From Trichoplax sp. H2 (taxonomy: Eukaryota > Placozoa > Uniplacotomia > Trichoplacea), in contig NOWV01000089.1 of NCBI GenBank assembly GCA_003344405.1, forward strand, positions 186,001 to 250,000: 64,000 nt of DNA, given 5' to 3'. The notes under the pieces are model-generated. The model did not search any database, was not told the DNA's origin, and worked only from the letters and a program-made list of their open reading frames with translations. Both the position numbers and the translations under genes were made by a program. Of the stretch, positions 43,986 to 58,330 are shown one piece after another (position 1 is the first letter of the stretch; the number at the start of each line of letters is the position of its first letter).

Positions 43986-46900
43986 ACTATCTAATTACAA
44001 TCAGATTATATAATAAGCGAATAAACTTTACAGTATTATTACGTTTATTCGATCAATATACTGTTCAGTGTACAATATATAAGAAGATGAATTTGTATGG
44101 AATTTCATTCGAACTATGATTCTATTAGCTTTGTTTAATTTTTTATGTAGAAAAAAACAAATCTTCTTACTCATTTACTGAATAAGTAGTTTAGTTAAAA
44201 AGCTACAAAGTAAAATCAATATTATTTAGGGATAGTAGCATAGAATCTATAGTAACTATAATAAGCTGATTTTCTAATTATGGTTTCGTTAAAATCTAGT
44301 TTAGAAAATGAGTAATATTCGTACAATCGGATTCTATAATCGCTATTTATTATTATACATTGCCATTAAGCTATTAATCGTATGGTCAGAGTAGCCTTTT
44401 TAAAACATAGCCGGGTACAAGTGGTCCTGTTATCTTCAATTATAATATTAACGTAGATTCTGTAGAAAGGTTTTGCACATTTAAAGTCCATATGTTATAT
44501 GCATATAGTAGATTTCCTAGTGAGATGGCAATATTTCTCACGTCAAAATACTATGAATTCACAACCAAAACATTCGATCATGCTAGCAGAAAAATACTTA
44601 CCCACACATAATAGGATATTTATTTCACATCCTTCGATACAAGTAATAAAAGATTTAAGCTAAGTAGCTATTATTAATTAACACACAAATATATCAACTA
44701 TACCCGGCTACAGTAAAACGAAGTATTAAGACAGTGGGTTTCATTTTATCAATTATAGTATAAAAGTAATCGTTATGAAATGAAGAAATGCCGTGCTAAT
44801 TCAATGTAGATCTATTTAACACCAATAGTAGTTTTCTCAATCTAAAAATTCAAAAAATTGGCTACCAGTACTATCAAACTTTGAAAATAAACTAAAAAAA
44901 TCAAATGAAGAAGTAATATAAATGATTAATGAGGAGTTTCTGAAAAATTTTTGCATTGCGCTTTCCTCACAACATGATTACTTTTAGCAGTTTTTATTAA
45001 TTTTAAAAATTTCAACGATAATAGGAACACGATTTTTCTTGTTATTGCAGGTCTTACAAAAATATAATGACATTTTCCCATGTGAATTAGATATTGATGA
45101 TTATAGCAAAAATTGAACAATGTAATAGTACAATATTCATTTATTCATGTAGCAATGCTGCTTGACTTGACTTTTTTACTATGCTTGATTAGTTTAAATA
45201 CGCAAAGCAATAAGAAATTGAAAGTAAAGAAGGTAACTTATGAATAAAATGGTTATTCATGGCTGATTTTATTAGTAGCCATTAAGAATAAAATAGTAAA
45301 CACAAGTTGAATCATGAATTGCTAAAAACCACAAACTATTCATCATGTCTCTTATAAATAATAGTATGCGGCATAATTATCCCTCAGATATATGCTTAAA
45401 TAACATCTTTATTATAAAAAGCTTCTAATGAAATCAGAATCCATCGTGTCATATACAATTTCTTTCAAATTGGATAAGGACAGAAATATAATTCTGCCGT
45501 CGATGTAAAATTTTACAAAAAGTGAAGATAGCACTTTAATCTGGTCCACCGTCTGGCATTGACTTCTTCAGCACGATATTTTGGTTTAATTTATAAGGAT
45601 AGAAGTTTAGTCAGATAGTATTGCTTTTAGACAACAAAGACAGAAGCTATCAGATTTAGAAAAGTAAGGAACCGACTACTGCGGAAGTTGAATTTCTGGC
45701 TTAAATCTACTATCGCATATTTTATTTCATTAAGTTTACCCTTTATCCATCTGCTTCTTGCATTCTTGAACGGACATCTGTACTATTATATTACTGAATC
45801 GATATACATCTCCTACCGGTTAAGTTAAAATTAGAATTTTCAAAGAAACTTGTTTTGGTAGACTTATTTCCCTATCATTGTTAGTCAATCTAAGCTGTTA
45901 AATATATCTTAACGGATATTCATATCATGTCTGATCGTATCTTGTAAGCTATACTGACAGTATAAATATCCAAAGTTGTTGTTTGGACGCCTTGAATCAA
46001 GTTTATTGATATCGATGGCAACGATTGGCAATTTATTGATCTTAGCAGGGGTAAAGTTTCCATTTTGAGGAGCGCAACCGTCGCTTTATTGTATACGAAG
46101 AGTTATGAATAAAAGACAAGAAAAGCTGGAATTCATCTGTAAGAAACGGAATTTTTCTTGTATTTAGAATAGGTAAGGTAAATATATTTATAGTACTACA
46201 AATACGATTGATTAAATACCAACAGTCTCTTTAGACCCTATCAGAATCAATTGTTTAATAAGTCGTAAAAATAAATCTAGTTATGCAGAAATTAATCCGC
46301 TAGGCAATAATGCTGTTGCTGCAACAGAGTAATTTAACATGATTGTAAAATTGTGGTATTTGATTACAAAGGTAGTGCCGCTATGCATTTATTATATAGT
46401 CGTTAAGTAGCTCTGTATTACAGATCGATTTATGGACCTAAGATATTGTTATCCGTAGCGAAGATTTTCTTTATTTATTACCAGGGGATATAAACTCGAA
46501 GGGGAAGAGAGACGATTCCAATATAATAGCCAAAATAATAGTCATCTGCCGTATGTCTTCCCTAAAGTTCTATTTAAGTTACAGCAGCAATATGAGCATA
46601 TCATCTCAATGTTGAGGATGCTATAAAGAAGCAACGTATACACGATTGGGAAAGAAAACGATTGTGAATAAGAATCATATCAAATTTCGAGAGTATTGCC
46701 TATATTGGAAGTACAGATACGAAACAATATAGATTACGATAATATTGATAATGAAAGAAGTAGTTTTAAATATCATTCCAGAACCCCGAAATCAACGTGA
46801 ATTTGAAATAGTAATAACAGACGATTACATATCTTGACGTTTTTGACGAATAAAGTGAATACAAAACGAATAAAAAGAAAGAATATAGGAGTAATAGGAA

Positions 46901-49900
46901 TCATAAAAATTCCAGGATATTTATTATATTTGGCAATTTCAAAGTCTGCAAATCCAATGGAATAGATGATAGAAGAAAATCCCTTTAATATACACGATAC
47001 AGGGTACTTAAGTCATGGAATTGATCTTATAATCTGAATCGGTATAGATTTGTCCGTGAAATAGGGGTAAATAAGTTATTTCGACGTCTTCACATGAATG
47101 ACAAAGATACCATTTTATCGCATTATCCTTTTCAAGTACAAAACTATTACTTTCATGATACAATTCATTAACTGTAAATGCTACCAAAATGGATAACTTT
47201 AATAAACAATAATAGAAGAATGAAAGGTAGAAGTATAAATATAGTGAAAAATTCTTATCCAATATTTGTTAAAGATCAGTTCGTGTAAAATAAAAAACTT
47301 CTATCAATCCATCGTGGAAAAATAGGTCCTTTACTACTTTTTTCATTATGCAATTTGTAAGCCAATAGAAACACTGTAGTAGAATCATTATTAGTATTTT
47401 CGAACAAATAATTTATAAAATGGTATTTCTTGCTGATCTACGAGTGCTTTGATTCAACTGCTTTTTGGAAGCTTACTCTTCTTGTATTTCCATCGTTGAA
47501 TATAAATTATTGATCAGTCACAATTACTCCTAGGCAAACAATTTGACAAAAATGTTCTATTTCACCTATTTTTAATCCATTATTGATGCTTAACTTAGCG
47601 TATAAATTGAAACCTGTCAATTTTCTATTTATTCTATCTAAAGTGGCTGATATTAATAAGATGCAAGAAATCCGATTAATATGAATCATCCAAATTTCTA
47701 TGCTCGCAAAATAGTCTTCGAATGAGAAGGAAAACCAAGTATGAATAAATATGAAAATAGTCGGTTAGTCTCAGTATTATCATTTATTTCTGAGTAAAAG
47801 TAGCGTTTAATGATATATAGATTTACTTTCTAAGCCATTTCAAAGCCCGTGTTAATCAAAGAAAAATGATAACTTAACATTACTGTAGAATTTAAGAACT
47901 AATTTAATGGTCTATTTTTACTTTTGATGTCATCTATTGAATTTATAGTTCAAATAAAGCACCAACAATTCTAGCCTAATTTCAGAGTTTATCCTATTAA
48001 TCCGCTTTGATCTCAAATTTAAATAAATACCACTATAAAATTATCCTTATTCTGAGTTGAAACATTAAATTAGCATTTACAATAAATAAGCTCATTATTA
48101 CCGCTTTCTCATCTTAAAATTTTTACAAACTACTATACTTTTTAATTAACAAGACCATAGAGTGAAAACGAAATTTGGTATGAGTTCTTGAGATTTCATA
48201 ATATTTAGCGAATAACTCTGTCTATTTTTAAATTCTATTCTAATTTGTAATGATTAAGGTCGAATCCAACAATAGATTTAAGTAAAGTATCGGTAGACAG
48301 CTTCTAATTTTAGAACATATCCTGATATTAGAAGTTATTTTTTCTGTTGCTCTTATACAATCTTAACTCAATCATTTCGCAAATGATTCCAATGCTTAAT
48401 TGGCAAGATTAGACTTAAGTAGGATTTTGCAACACGTATTAAGATTGTCTGTAACTTATGCGATTTCATGATATGAATTAAGTGTATTCTATTTTTCGAA
48501 ATGTATTCCTAACGTAGATTACGATTACCTTTATACACTCTTAGAGTTTCTACCATTTCCTGGCAATATATCAAGTTAAGGCTATTTATATCTTTCTTCC
48601 CTTCATTTAATTTAATCCTAAATAAACAGCACAATTAATCCATTGCCTTAAATTCAATTTGATCGTCGTACTTAATCAATAATTCAAAGAATAGACTAGT
48701 GACCTAATTAATTAAATTAATATTCAATTTGATGCATATTGTACATCTTAGTGGATTTAATATGTGATTCTGATCTTACATATATTTTTTATAATCACCT
48801 GACAATACGCGCAAATTATTTCAGATAGTAAAAATTTAGAACGTGGACAAAGTAGCAGGAAAAAGTCAAATAGATCATTACGTTTATATATTGAAATTTC
48901 AAGCAAGGACGACTAGAAACAGAACTTACATAGTGTATAATATACACTGTATAGCCTAATACAATATGGAATATTTTCTTGTAATCAAGGTTAATACATC
49001 TCTTTGGAAAGGTAATTTACAGGAAGACCAGATCGTCAGCTCATTAGCATTTTTTACTCCACCTTGTTAGATAATATCGATATGGTAATCAGAGAATGAG
49101 AAGAATTAATACAAATAGAAGATAATTTTAGTTATCTAGTTTGCATTAGGAAGAAGAATAAGTTTATTAAGCCCTTTGCATTGTATTATTCTGTTAAATG
49201 ATAAAAGGCGTGAATAGTGAATGGTATATTGCCGATTATTTTTGATTACTTTTCATACCAGATAATTCGGGCTATAAGAATGCCAATTTAATTAAAAGTA
49301 AAGCTTACATAGGAGTAAGAGCTTATATAGATTGTATTTTGTCATTCAATTCGTAGCTTATTTTATATTGGAGTTAGGATATTTGCTTTACCCCATTTGC
49401 AATCAATTATTAAAGTATTGCTGCTATCATAACAGTCAAGGGAGTTAAAGCTGTTTAGTATTCGATTAAATACTACGATATACCTAGTCAGCTTCGCATC
49501 AATCAAAATAAATTAAGGCTATTATCGCGAATATGCGGTCGTTTAGAGTTACTCAATGGCTTTCTAGATTGTACATGAACTTTGCAATGCAGTACCTAGT
49601 GCGTATTTAAAACTTTCATTATCGATATACAATCCTTCCATCGAAGTTGTCTTAGTAAGTGATATGGTTAGCTTTAAATTCATTTTAACTTTGTTGATAG
49701 TAAACTTGTTTCCAATAGCTGTTGTAGTGTATTTAGAATATACTGTAACTATATTCTACTCTTAAATATAGACATGTTGTATTGATCTTATATGTAGACA
49801 TATCTACAGTCTGTTCGCTCTACATTCAAATATAGCTTACTACATTTAGTTATTACAGTCCTCACTATTTTCTACAATCATCTGCTATTCCATAACCTGT

Positions 49901-50639
49901 TATGGTATATGTTGTATCTAATCCTACAATCAAGTTCTCTGCATGTATTCTAATGCCATAGCTATAAATACCGCCGTTTTCTACCTTAGATTTGTTAAGT
50001 CGCATTATTAGTCACAGTTAATATTCACACTTTACTCACGGCAGTTACCACGCTGACCTACCGTAATTATCACACTGTCCCTAACTACAATCTACAATAA
50101 AGTATCCTCTTTTCTTGAACTCCTTGTGCAATTAATCCTCTGCATGGCAACTAAAACCACATTATCTGGCTCTTCGAACCCTCCATCGCAGCTGTCATGC
50201 ACTGTATGATTTTATTTCAGTTCTATAGTGATAGAAATTTGAACTAAAATTACCATAAGTTTGATAATATATAATTATCTTACAATCCGAAGCAATAACA
50301 GTTTTCAGTGATTTTTATCCTGACAGCTATCTCAGCTTATCTTGTTCCATCGGATAATATACCGGTACTTGGCTTTATTCTTGAAACTATTCTCGATATT
50401 TGATATGCCACATGAGATGATTTTTTTACGAGTGATAGTAAAAGGACAAGCTATGATTAGAATTACTATAAGCTGGTTATCTTGCATTACTTACTAAGCG
50501 TAGAATCGTCGTAACACATTTTCATTTTGACGACTTTCTTCAGGCATCGTACTCTATCAGATACGAACTCGACTTTCTTCTTTACAGTATTATTTCTGAT
50601 GTTTATTATAAATAATTCGGCTATACTAGATATGAATCA

Positions 50640-51395
50640 GTTGGTTTGTATCACTGCCGCATTGGAAGATATATTCTACTTTTCACTTTTAATGTTATTC
50701 TTAGCATTTGATATGAATAATTATAATTAGTCAAAAAGAAACATGATGATGATCATCATCTTGAATATAACTGGAGTGTAGTAGTCATTATCTGGTACTG
50801 GTATTTTATTTAGATGAACTCTTCATGTAAGCAACAATCTCAGTTGCCATTTGCTTCCATAATTGCTCCCATAATTACCGCGATTGATTTGTAATTGTAT
50901 CATCAAGAACGATTACTTATTCTCTATATTTGACAAAAATCAATCCCATCAATAGTAGGCTAAAATGATTCGAGCTCTCTAAATTTATGGCGTTGTAGTG
51001 GCAATGGGCAATATTAGACGTGAATAAACGGCTTTTCTTGTACCACATTGGACATTGTATCTAATTTATTACTCTTTATGCTTTTTCTAGCATTTGACAC
51101 AAATAATTAGTCGAAAATAAATATCCTAATAACCATCTTGAAAACAACTAGAGTCTAATGGATATTTTGCAATACTGTTACGTTTATCGAAATAAATTCT
51201 TCATATCAACAACAGTTTTAATAGCCATTTGCTCCTATAATATGTTATAACTATTGCAATCAACTTCCAATGGCATTAATAAGAACGAATATTACATATT
51301 CTCTAAGCTTGAGGTAAGTCAATTCCGTAAATGACAGACTAAAATGACAAGAGCTTTCCAAATTCATAGAGAGCTGAATTAATAAGAGGCTATAA
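50640..51395. repeat. Diverged tandem duplication, about 386-bp period
   Basis: Shared ordered blocks at the two ends: TAGCATTTGA at 50,702 and 51,088, then AATAATTAGTC-AAAA, CATCTTGAA-A-AACT-GAGT, AAC-GT-GCCATTTGCT, ATTACTTATTCTCTA / ATTACATATTCTCTA, and GCTAAAATGA / ACTAAAATGA followed by GAGCT. The open frame at 50,527-50,730 overlaps this array and has no ATG start. Confidence 0.65.
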
Positions 51396-52266
51396 ATTTA
51401 GATGCAAATGAATGATGGGACAAATTTCCAACATGGCCGTAATCTGACCTCCTATGGCTCCCTTGCTTCTTAGAAACGGTTCTTCCTGGGATTCATTTCA
51501 TTCTTAGTTGGTCAAAATCGTACCCGATGAAGGGGATAGAATGATAAGAGCAATCTTAATTTGAATCAAGTTATGTGTAATTAACAATGTGAATGCTACT
51601 CTTGAGACATCTTCGGAATAAAAAATTACGAAAAACGTGGCATTCAACGAGATGGAGACACGACTAAATCTTGTCTATTAGCCGATGAATAAAACGGGTT
51701 ACCAATGGCCTTACATATTATTTGATTGTTTTTTTCATTTTAAGGCACGAAAAAGCTATCCGACACATATTAAAGAATAGATTTGAGACGAGCAATCAAT
51801 AATTTATCCTTCCGGTAGAGATGTTTACCCATATTTTATTGGTCTCACACCTACGTCATGATTATTTTGGAATAATATCGTCTAAACCATATAATCAATC
51901 ACGAAAATAAGTTTTACTCGGTTAATTTCTATTCCATCCCATTGATTGACTTTAATCATCGACCCATCTGCCCACTTTCCTACTTTCATAATAAAATGGT
52001 AAAAATAAAAATGAAGTGATAATTTTATATTTAAAGAGGGGATCAGTATTACCCTAATAAATTATTGCTGGATAGTTGGGCTATCGTGAACATCGAAAGG
52101 ATGTTCATCAATTTATATCTGTTCGTTTCATTTGCTGTTCTTCCCAGCAAAAATATAAAATAATTAATGCAATGAATGATGAATGATGTTATTAATATTA
52201 CCATCTTTTATTAATAATTTAATAAGGACTTTAATGATACAATACATTCAATATTGAATAAAAATC

Positions 52267-52686
52267 TTATCGATTTAAAATAATCATTAAACTGTTCCAC
52301 TTATGTAGTATAGGCTGAATGGTCAAGACTTTTATTTCTACACTTGTGATTGAAAAATATTCGACAGAAATCGCAGTAAAATACGGATAATTGAGCTCTA
52401 AGATAAAATTATTATCATGTATTATTTTTGTATTGAAAAAGTATTGATTTTTTTGACTTTTAAATGGATCAGTAACTGAAATATTTACGTTATATATTAA
52501 TATTTCTGTATTTATTGCTACTTTAAATTGCACTTTTTCATTTTCTGTTCTTCCGCTTATTCTATTCATGACATGCTCTAAAGTTATCGATTCAATGGTC
52601 CTAGCTTGTATTATCCTTTCTTTTACAAGTTTTTGTTGGTTATAATTAACCGAATAGGCATCACTTTCAAAACTTAAAGTATTCAT
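52267..52686 (-). CDS. Orphan ORF, 139 aa, unidentified
   Basis: ATG-started frame with balanced composition, not an AT-driven run. The first half is helical and charged (QQKLVKERIIQARTIESITL, then MNRISGRTENEKVQFKV). The second alternates hydrophobic and polar residues in beta-like fashion (EILIYNVNISVTDPFKS, FILELNYPYFTAISVEYFSI). No signal peptide, membrane segment or motif recognised. An AG lies just before the ATG (ACTAGTTAG), so it may be the last exon of a longer gene. No neighbour helps. Confidence 0.4.
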   Translation of the reverse strand: MNTLSFESDAYSVNYNQQKLVKERIIQARTIESITLEHVMNRISGRTENEKVQFKVAINTEILIYNVNISVTDPFKSQKNQYFFNTKIIHDNNFILELNYPYFTAISVEYFSITSVEIKVLTIQPILHKWNSLMIILNR

Positions 52687-53192
52687 TCTAACTAGTCATG
52701 ATGTCAGTTATTGTCTAATAGGGTAATGAGAATCATCACTAGACTTTCATCTGTCCTACAACGAGATCAAGATTCTTGCTGTCTATTCTCCCGCATGTTT
52801 ATTTTTAAATTTTTAATCTTGATATTATGATGTAAAGCTTTACTTTGAACCCAATGCTATAATAATATATAATTTATCCATTTCTATTGAGTCATAGACA
52901 GATTATTTATATAATTTGGTTCGAAGCGAATGATTTTATTCAATCGCTCAATTTATCTTTTCAATTTATAATTTATCCATTTCATATTTCCTGACACATC
53001 ACGCAGATTATTTATATTCACTAGTTGAAGTCTAATAAATTCATTCGTCCTATCATATTCATTTCTTATCCACCATCATCAGCAACATTGAAAGCAGCTT
53101 CCTAATTTCTACAGTCTCGATAGCCGGTCTTTTCTCCAAGGTAAGCTCGATCATATAGCAGATTAGACGCGATTTTTTTGATTTGTAGTAAG

Positions 53193-53363
53193 ATGGTAAG
53201 GCGTAGGTCAAGTTTATTTCCTTGGTGGATAGCAATTATTTTCATAATATACGCCTATACATCGAAAATAGGATGCCTTAGCCAGAAGAATTCCGATTTA
53301 ATTTATATAAAGTTCATTTACCATATTAAAGCAGCGGCTTTAAAGTACAAGATAGAAAGATGA
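53193..53363 (+). CDS. Small ORF with signal-anchor-like start, 56 aa, weak
   Basis: From ATG at 53193: a basic start (MVRRRSSLFPWW), one hydrophobic stretch (IAIIFIIYAYTSKIG) and a short polar tail with Lys/Tyr. This would fit a small membrane or secreted peptide. A 3' splice site (TTTGATTTGTAG) lies just upstream. No repeats or cleavage-site array typical of a neuropeptide precursor are visible. Confidence 0.2.
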   Translation: MVRRRSSLFPWWIAIIFIIYAYTSKIGCLSQKNSDLIYIKFIYHIKAAALKYKIER

Positions 53364-55263
53364 TTAGCATTTAATTCGTGCAGTAGTAACATTTTAAGAA
53401 TACATACAAATTCATTATAGCCAGTACCGGCATTTACATCGAAATCAAGCAGTTAAAGCCAACTCGTAGTTTCAGATATAGTCATCTCTTAACAAATATA
53501 ATGATAGATAATACAAAGCCCTGTAATTCTTCGGCACATGATGAAAATAAGCAAATCATGAAATGACTCATGATGGGAATCATCAATGAATGAAATGACC
53601 GAGATATTTTATGCTGATATCCTATCTCATCAGGATGTAGCTAAAAAATCAGGAAAATGGGTAAATTTAAAATTTATATTATATATCTTGTTATAATATC
53701 GAAGAAGTGTAAGAAGGGTTCAGATTTACATGCTTTATAAGGTTAGGGAGTTGATTACTTCAATTGATATTAAATACAATACGAATAAAATAGGTTATAG
53801 CACTTATTTAGGATTCTTTATTGCTTAGATTTAAATATAATTCCCAGAAAGCTTCCAATTTAGCTGTTTTTACTTCATAAAGCAGATAGTTAGTTCGAAG
53901 GTGATACCGAATTTAATTATTGTATAATATCGATTTAAATTTGGATTACATTGCCATGCTGCAGTTGCGGTTTAGTAACGATTGAATTGGGTTCATATCG
54001 TAATGTATTGGAAAAGACTATTAGCCATATAGTAGAAACGATTACTAGAATAGCCAGATTACCTTTACTGACCCAGTCTTGTACTAATTGTAAGCATTGA
54101 GCTATTCTTTATATAAATGTAACTGTAATTTCAACACATTACAACGAGTATGTAATCCGCCTATTTCTGCAGTAACTCTAAAATTACCAATACCATTGGT
54201 AAATCAAACATGATTACCATTAAGTATTTTTTACATATAATATTCTACTACTTAAAAGGCATTTAGCCTTGGCTATAAGGAGGTTATACCCAATTAATTT
54301 AAACAAACCAGGTAGATAAATATCTTGAGTTAAGCTGATGGTTAAAGCCGATATTGACGGGTCGTCCTTACTCATAACATGATAAATGATACAGACAGAA
54401 TCTATATTTCTCTTCATAAGCCCATAAAATGGGAAATAAAATTATGCTTAAAGTCTACTACATAAAGTAATATAAGTACAATATGTATACCTGCACTAGA
54501 ATAACTGATTATAATAATTAGGCAATTTTTATAAAGTTATTTCAGTGGTTTAGAACTACTGTAGAGAATGAAATTCTAAAGAAGTCAGCAGGAAAAGCGT
54601 CATAAGATGCAGTTGAAGATATTTTCGGGTAGTCATAGCGACAATTAAACTAAGAAATAATAAGAAGAATTGCTTCGGTTGATGAGATCAATTTTTCATT
54701 GATCAATCCGCCAATTGTAATAATAAATTTTCCATAGCTTGAAAATAAGATGCCTTACTAAATCTAATTTCTTAATTATGGCGTAGAAAAGGTGTAAAAT
54801 TTAGTAGACATGAAGACGGCTAAAAACAAACTTATTATACATTAATGTTGGCGCAGAAAGGAAGCGTCATCATTCCATGAATAGGGAGAGAGCGGATAGA
54901 AAAGAATGATAATGATACCGGATTAAATCTTTACTATATTAACCTCGAATAAATATCAGCACTAATATGAGGGCAAAATAATTTCCCTACTTAAATTTTT
55001 AGGAAGTTGGGGGTGTCTACGCCAAATTCTTATTAAAATTATTAGAAATCATGGAATCATGTAACTTGTTTCAAAGAAATGGGTTTGTTTGTGAAAAGGA
55101 GTGATCAACGTGAAATGTTTTTTCCGCGATTTTATGACGTAATCATGTATTAATATCCTCCAATAACAAATGATTTTCTGAATTATATTGTTGCTAGACA
55201 GAATGTTTGTCTTGTACATCAACTACTTAAGACGTCGTTCCATTACAAGCATTAAAATACTTG

Positions 55264-55720
55264 CAAGTCATTAAAAGTTACATAATAACAATTTGATTTT
55301 AAACCTTTCATTTCTTTCTCAAAAAGAAGGAATTTGGAATCGAAGTGGCATGTTCGATTAACGTTACTACTTATAGAAACGGTGAAATTAGTGAGTTCAA
55401 CCACGACATTGCACTTATAAGTCATTAAAGATTATACTATGACGAGTGGACTTTTGAACCGAGTATTCCGCTCTCTAGGAGAAGGAACTTGAAATAGGCA
55501 AATTTGTTTATCTTTGCTCTGAGTAGGCATGGTCGAGCTCGTGAATTTGATCACGATACTGTACTGACAAGTTCCTAAAAAGTTGCATAACAACAATTAG
55601 ACTTTTGAACCGTGCACTTCAATCTCTAAAGGAAGGAAATTAGGATGGAAATAAGCATATTAATTCAACTTTACTCCTTGTAGACATGGTGAAGTTCATG
55701 AATTGATCAGTCAATTCAAA
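55264..55720. repeat. Three diverged tandem copies, about 150-bp period
   Basis: Copies begin near 55,264, 55,419 and 55,569 with AAGTCATTAAAAG or AAGTTCCTAAAAAG. They continue with GTTACATAATAACAA / GTTGCATAACAACAA, TTTTGAACCG, a CTCTAGGAGAAGGAA-like block and a GGTGAAATTAGTGAGTTC / GGTCGAGCTCGTGAATT / GGTGAAGTTCATGAATT block. Confidence 0.65.
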
Positions 55721-57283
55721 ATGAGCATTATAGTAGGAAACTAAAGAATAGGATTTAAAATTCCAAATTGGATCTCACCGCTGTTGACGTTCTTAATTGC
55801 TCTTAGTATGGAATTTTACATTGCTTAATTTCCTAAGATATAAATATACGATGAAACATGATGTAGTTGGCGATTGCATTAAAGCTGATTTCATAAGGCA
55901 TGATAAAAAAATTTTCATCTAATTTTATCTACATTTTCGCCCAATCAGCGCGTAACAGTTATTTATGAATCAAGTTAATTACGCATGAAATGTATTAATA
56001 AGAACGCATCAATAATTTCCAACGCTCAGAATCAGCAATATATGTAATCTTGTCTTGAAGGTGGGTTAAATTCATTAAATTGCTTTTGTATCCTTGCATT
56101 ATAAAATTTCGTGAATAATTTATATTTCAGGCGAATAGTAGTGCCCAGACATACTATGTCGGCGTGATTGTTTAACTAAACTTAAACCTCAAATTAAAAA
56201 GAGCGTTCTAGTGTATTACCGTATATTCGTAAAATTAATCCAATTTTTTTATTGGTATGCTCGGGATCGATTTATCTAACATTGATTTATATACAGTTGC
56301 AATAAGAAATTTAAACTGGAGACTATCGTCCGCGTGCGTAATATTACGGGATTAAATTTAACATGGATCGTGACTAAAAATGCACTTAGCAAATCAATTT
56401 AGGTAGCTCTAGCTGAGTTACTACAGTAATAATAGCCATTTGTACCTATTTGTATTTATGGAATCGATCTTGAGGAATGTATCATACAGCATGTTTCAGG
56501 CCAGAAGTACAGCACTTAAGCAAGATAAAAGTAAGGCTATTAAAGTCATCGATATTAATTAATATTAAATGTATTTATAATTGTAATAATTATTCGAAAA
56601 GTATTGATATAGTTAGCTCAGTTTCGTCAATACTTCAGCTCATGCTTTTCAAAGATGACAGACCTGAATTAAATCTCCACTACCTTAGGCCCTGCTAGAT
56701 AAATCAGTTTTTAATTTAGACATAGTATCAGGTGCGAAGTGTCTTTGTCATGATATATACTTCTCTGCAGCAGAAATAGTAAGTTAATACACACAAATAG
56801 TAGTAAAGGAATTGGAAAAATACATGGTAAGCACAGAAATTCTGATAGTATAAGACAGCAATACTTCTACTTTAAATGTATCGGCTAGAAAAGATATTAT
56901 AGAGATATTAACTAAGAGCAAGCATTATACAATATGTTAGCATAGAAAGATAGGAATGGAGCACCTTGATCCAAAGTGGTATTAATTGAGATAACAGAAT
57001 AAGCAGTCTGTAGATGTATCATCAAAACGTAAAAACAGTTACTGTCGTAACCCAAATCGATTTCACTTAGTCTGGAGTAGTTATTAATTATGATGGAATT
57101 TAAATTAATTGATTAATTAAAATTAAATATATAGAAAAATAATTAAATGTGTTCGGAAACAAATAGCTTTTCAAGTTCAAGTACGCAGTATGCAGGTGAT
57201 CTGATTTGCACAGGGTTGAATTGAAGTCCTAAAAATTTCTCCTATACTACGAATTGAAATAAATGCCATCATATGATCATCAA

Positions 57284-57935
57284 TTTATTATGCGGCATGC
57301 AGACATATAATTGGATAAGGGATTTTTAATAGCCGTATGACCATCTTGAATGTATAGAAAAATATTAATTACTCGGAATCAGTTATATCTCTTTATGTAC
57401 GACATTATGGAGCAAAAGAGATCAAATTATAGTAATGTCGTTATTTAAATGGATCCCTAAATCGTCGAATATAATTTAATTATTGGCGAAATGAATTTTA
57501 TCTGAAGTATATTAAAAGAGTACCCGCGTCTTGACTATTTAGATATAGCTATTCATCTTAAATCTTGTTCTATAAGCTGTATGAATCACATTTGTCAATA
57601 GCAGATTGAATTATAGCTTTATGCTCCTCAAAATCAATACAAATCATCATCTCGCTTTATTTTATTATGCTCTGTGTGGGCGAAATAATTTATTGAGAGA
57701 TTGGATGTAGGCTATACAAATATATTACATGTGTCGAAGATAATCAATCATAAAATTCTGAATTCATTATGCGCCATGTGGGCAAACTAATTTAATGATC
57801 GACTAAAGCCGCACAAGTAAATAGGAGGTGGCATAATAACGTAGGACTATCTAAGGCAGGAATATCCGTCAAAGTTGAATCCATTACAAATAGTATGTGT
57901 TCTATATTATGGAGCAAATAGATCGGGGAATATCA
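57284..57935. repeat. Highly diverged repeats
   Basis: The motif TTTATTATGC-G-ATG-AGGC-AA-TAATTT occurs in variant forms at about 57,284, 57,661 and 57,764. A second word, ATTATGGAGCAAA-AGATC, occurs at about 57,407 and 57,916. Spacing is roughly a multiple of 110-125 bases. Confidence 0.4.
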
Positions 57936-58330
57936 AGATTTATCTTAAAAATTGGCGAGTAGTGGTAGGAATAAATAAATTCATCTTGATAAGCATAGTA
58001 TAGAAAGCATAGATATAGTATGAGATTATTGAATGGTGTAGTTGCGTCTAAAATTTGTAGAAATATTAAAAAAATCAGATCTGTTTTTTATCAAGCAGAA
58101 CGTGGGAGGAGATTTGATCAGAGATTATATGAAATACTAGTAGAAGTTATTCGCAATAAATTTCATACTTGTTTATAAACCATATAGCTCAAACCGTAAC
58201 CATAGCTTAATTTTAATGAAGTGTACTACTACTGAATATCATAACAATTATCTAACAATCTCCAAGTAATTGTCAATGCTACACCTTGTCATACAAAAAT
58301 GTGCATCATCTGGAACTATTGTAGAGCGTA

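Larger units (their letters stand above)
39948..52266. other. Gene-poor AT-rich region, about 12 kb
   Basis: I found no coding exon I can defend. The first 400 bases (to about 40,320) are relatively G+C-rich and open on both strands for 70-90 codons without a Met; they probably hold the kringle gene promoter and 5'UTR. The rest is AT-rich and contains the diverged repeats listed at 41,845, 43,908 and 50,640. Small open frames at 44,926, 47,008 and 47,507 look like chance. Confidence 0.45.

Noticed and set aside
47008-47262. 84-aa minus-strand frame with a hydrophobic start
   Set aside because: Starts with TTG, no in-frame ATG in a useful place, AT-driven composition; not supported as a secreted protein.
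56477-56698. 73-aa plus-strand ATG frame
   Set aside because: Isolated, no splice context or family resemblance; length expected by chance over this distance.
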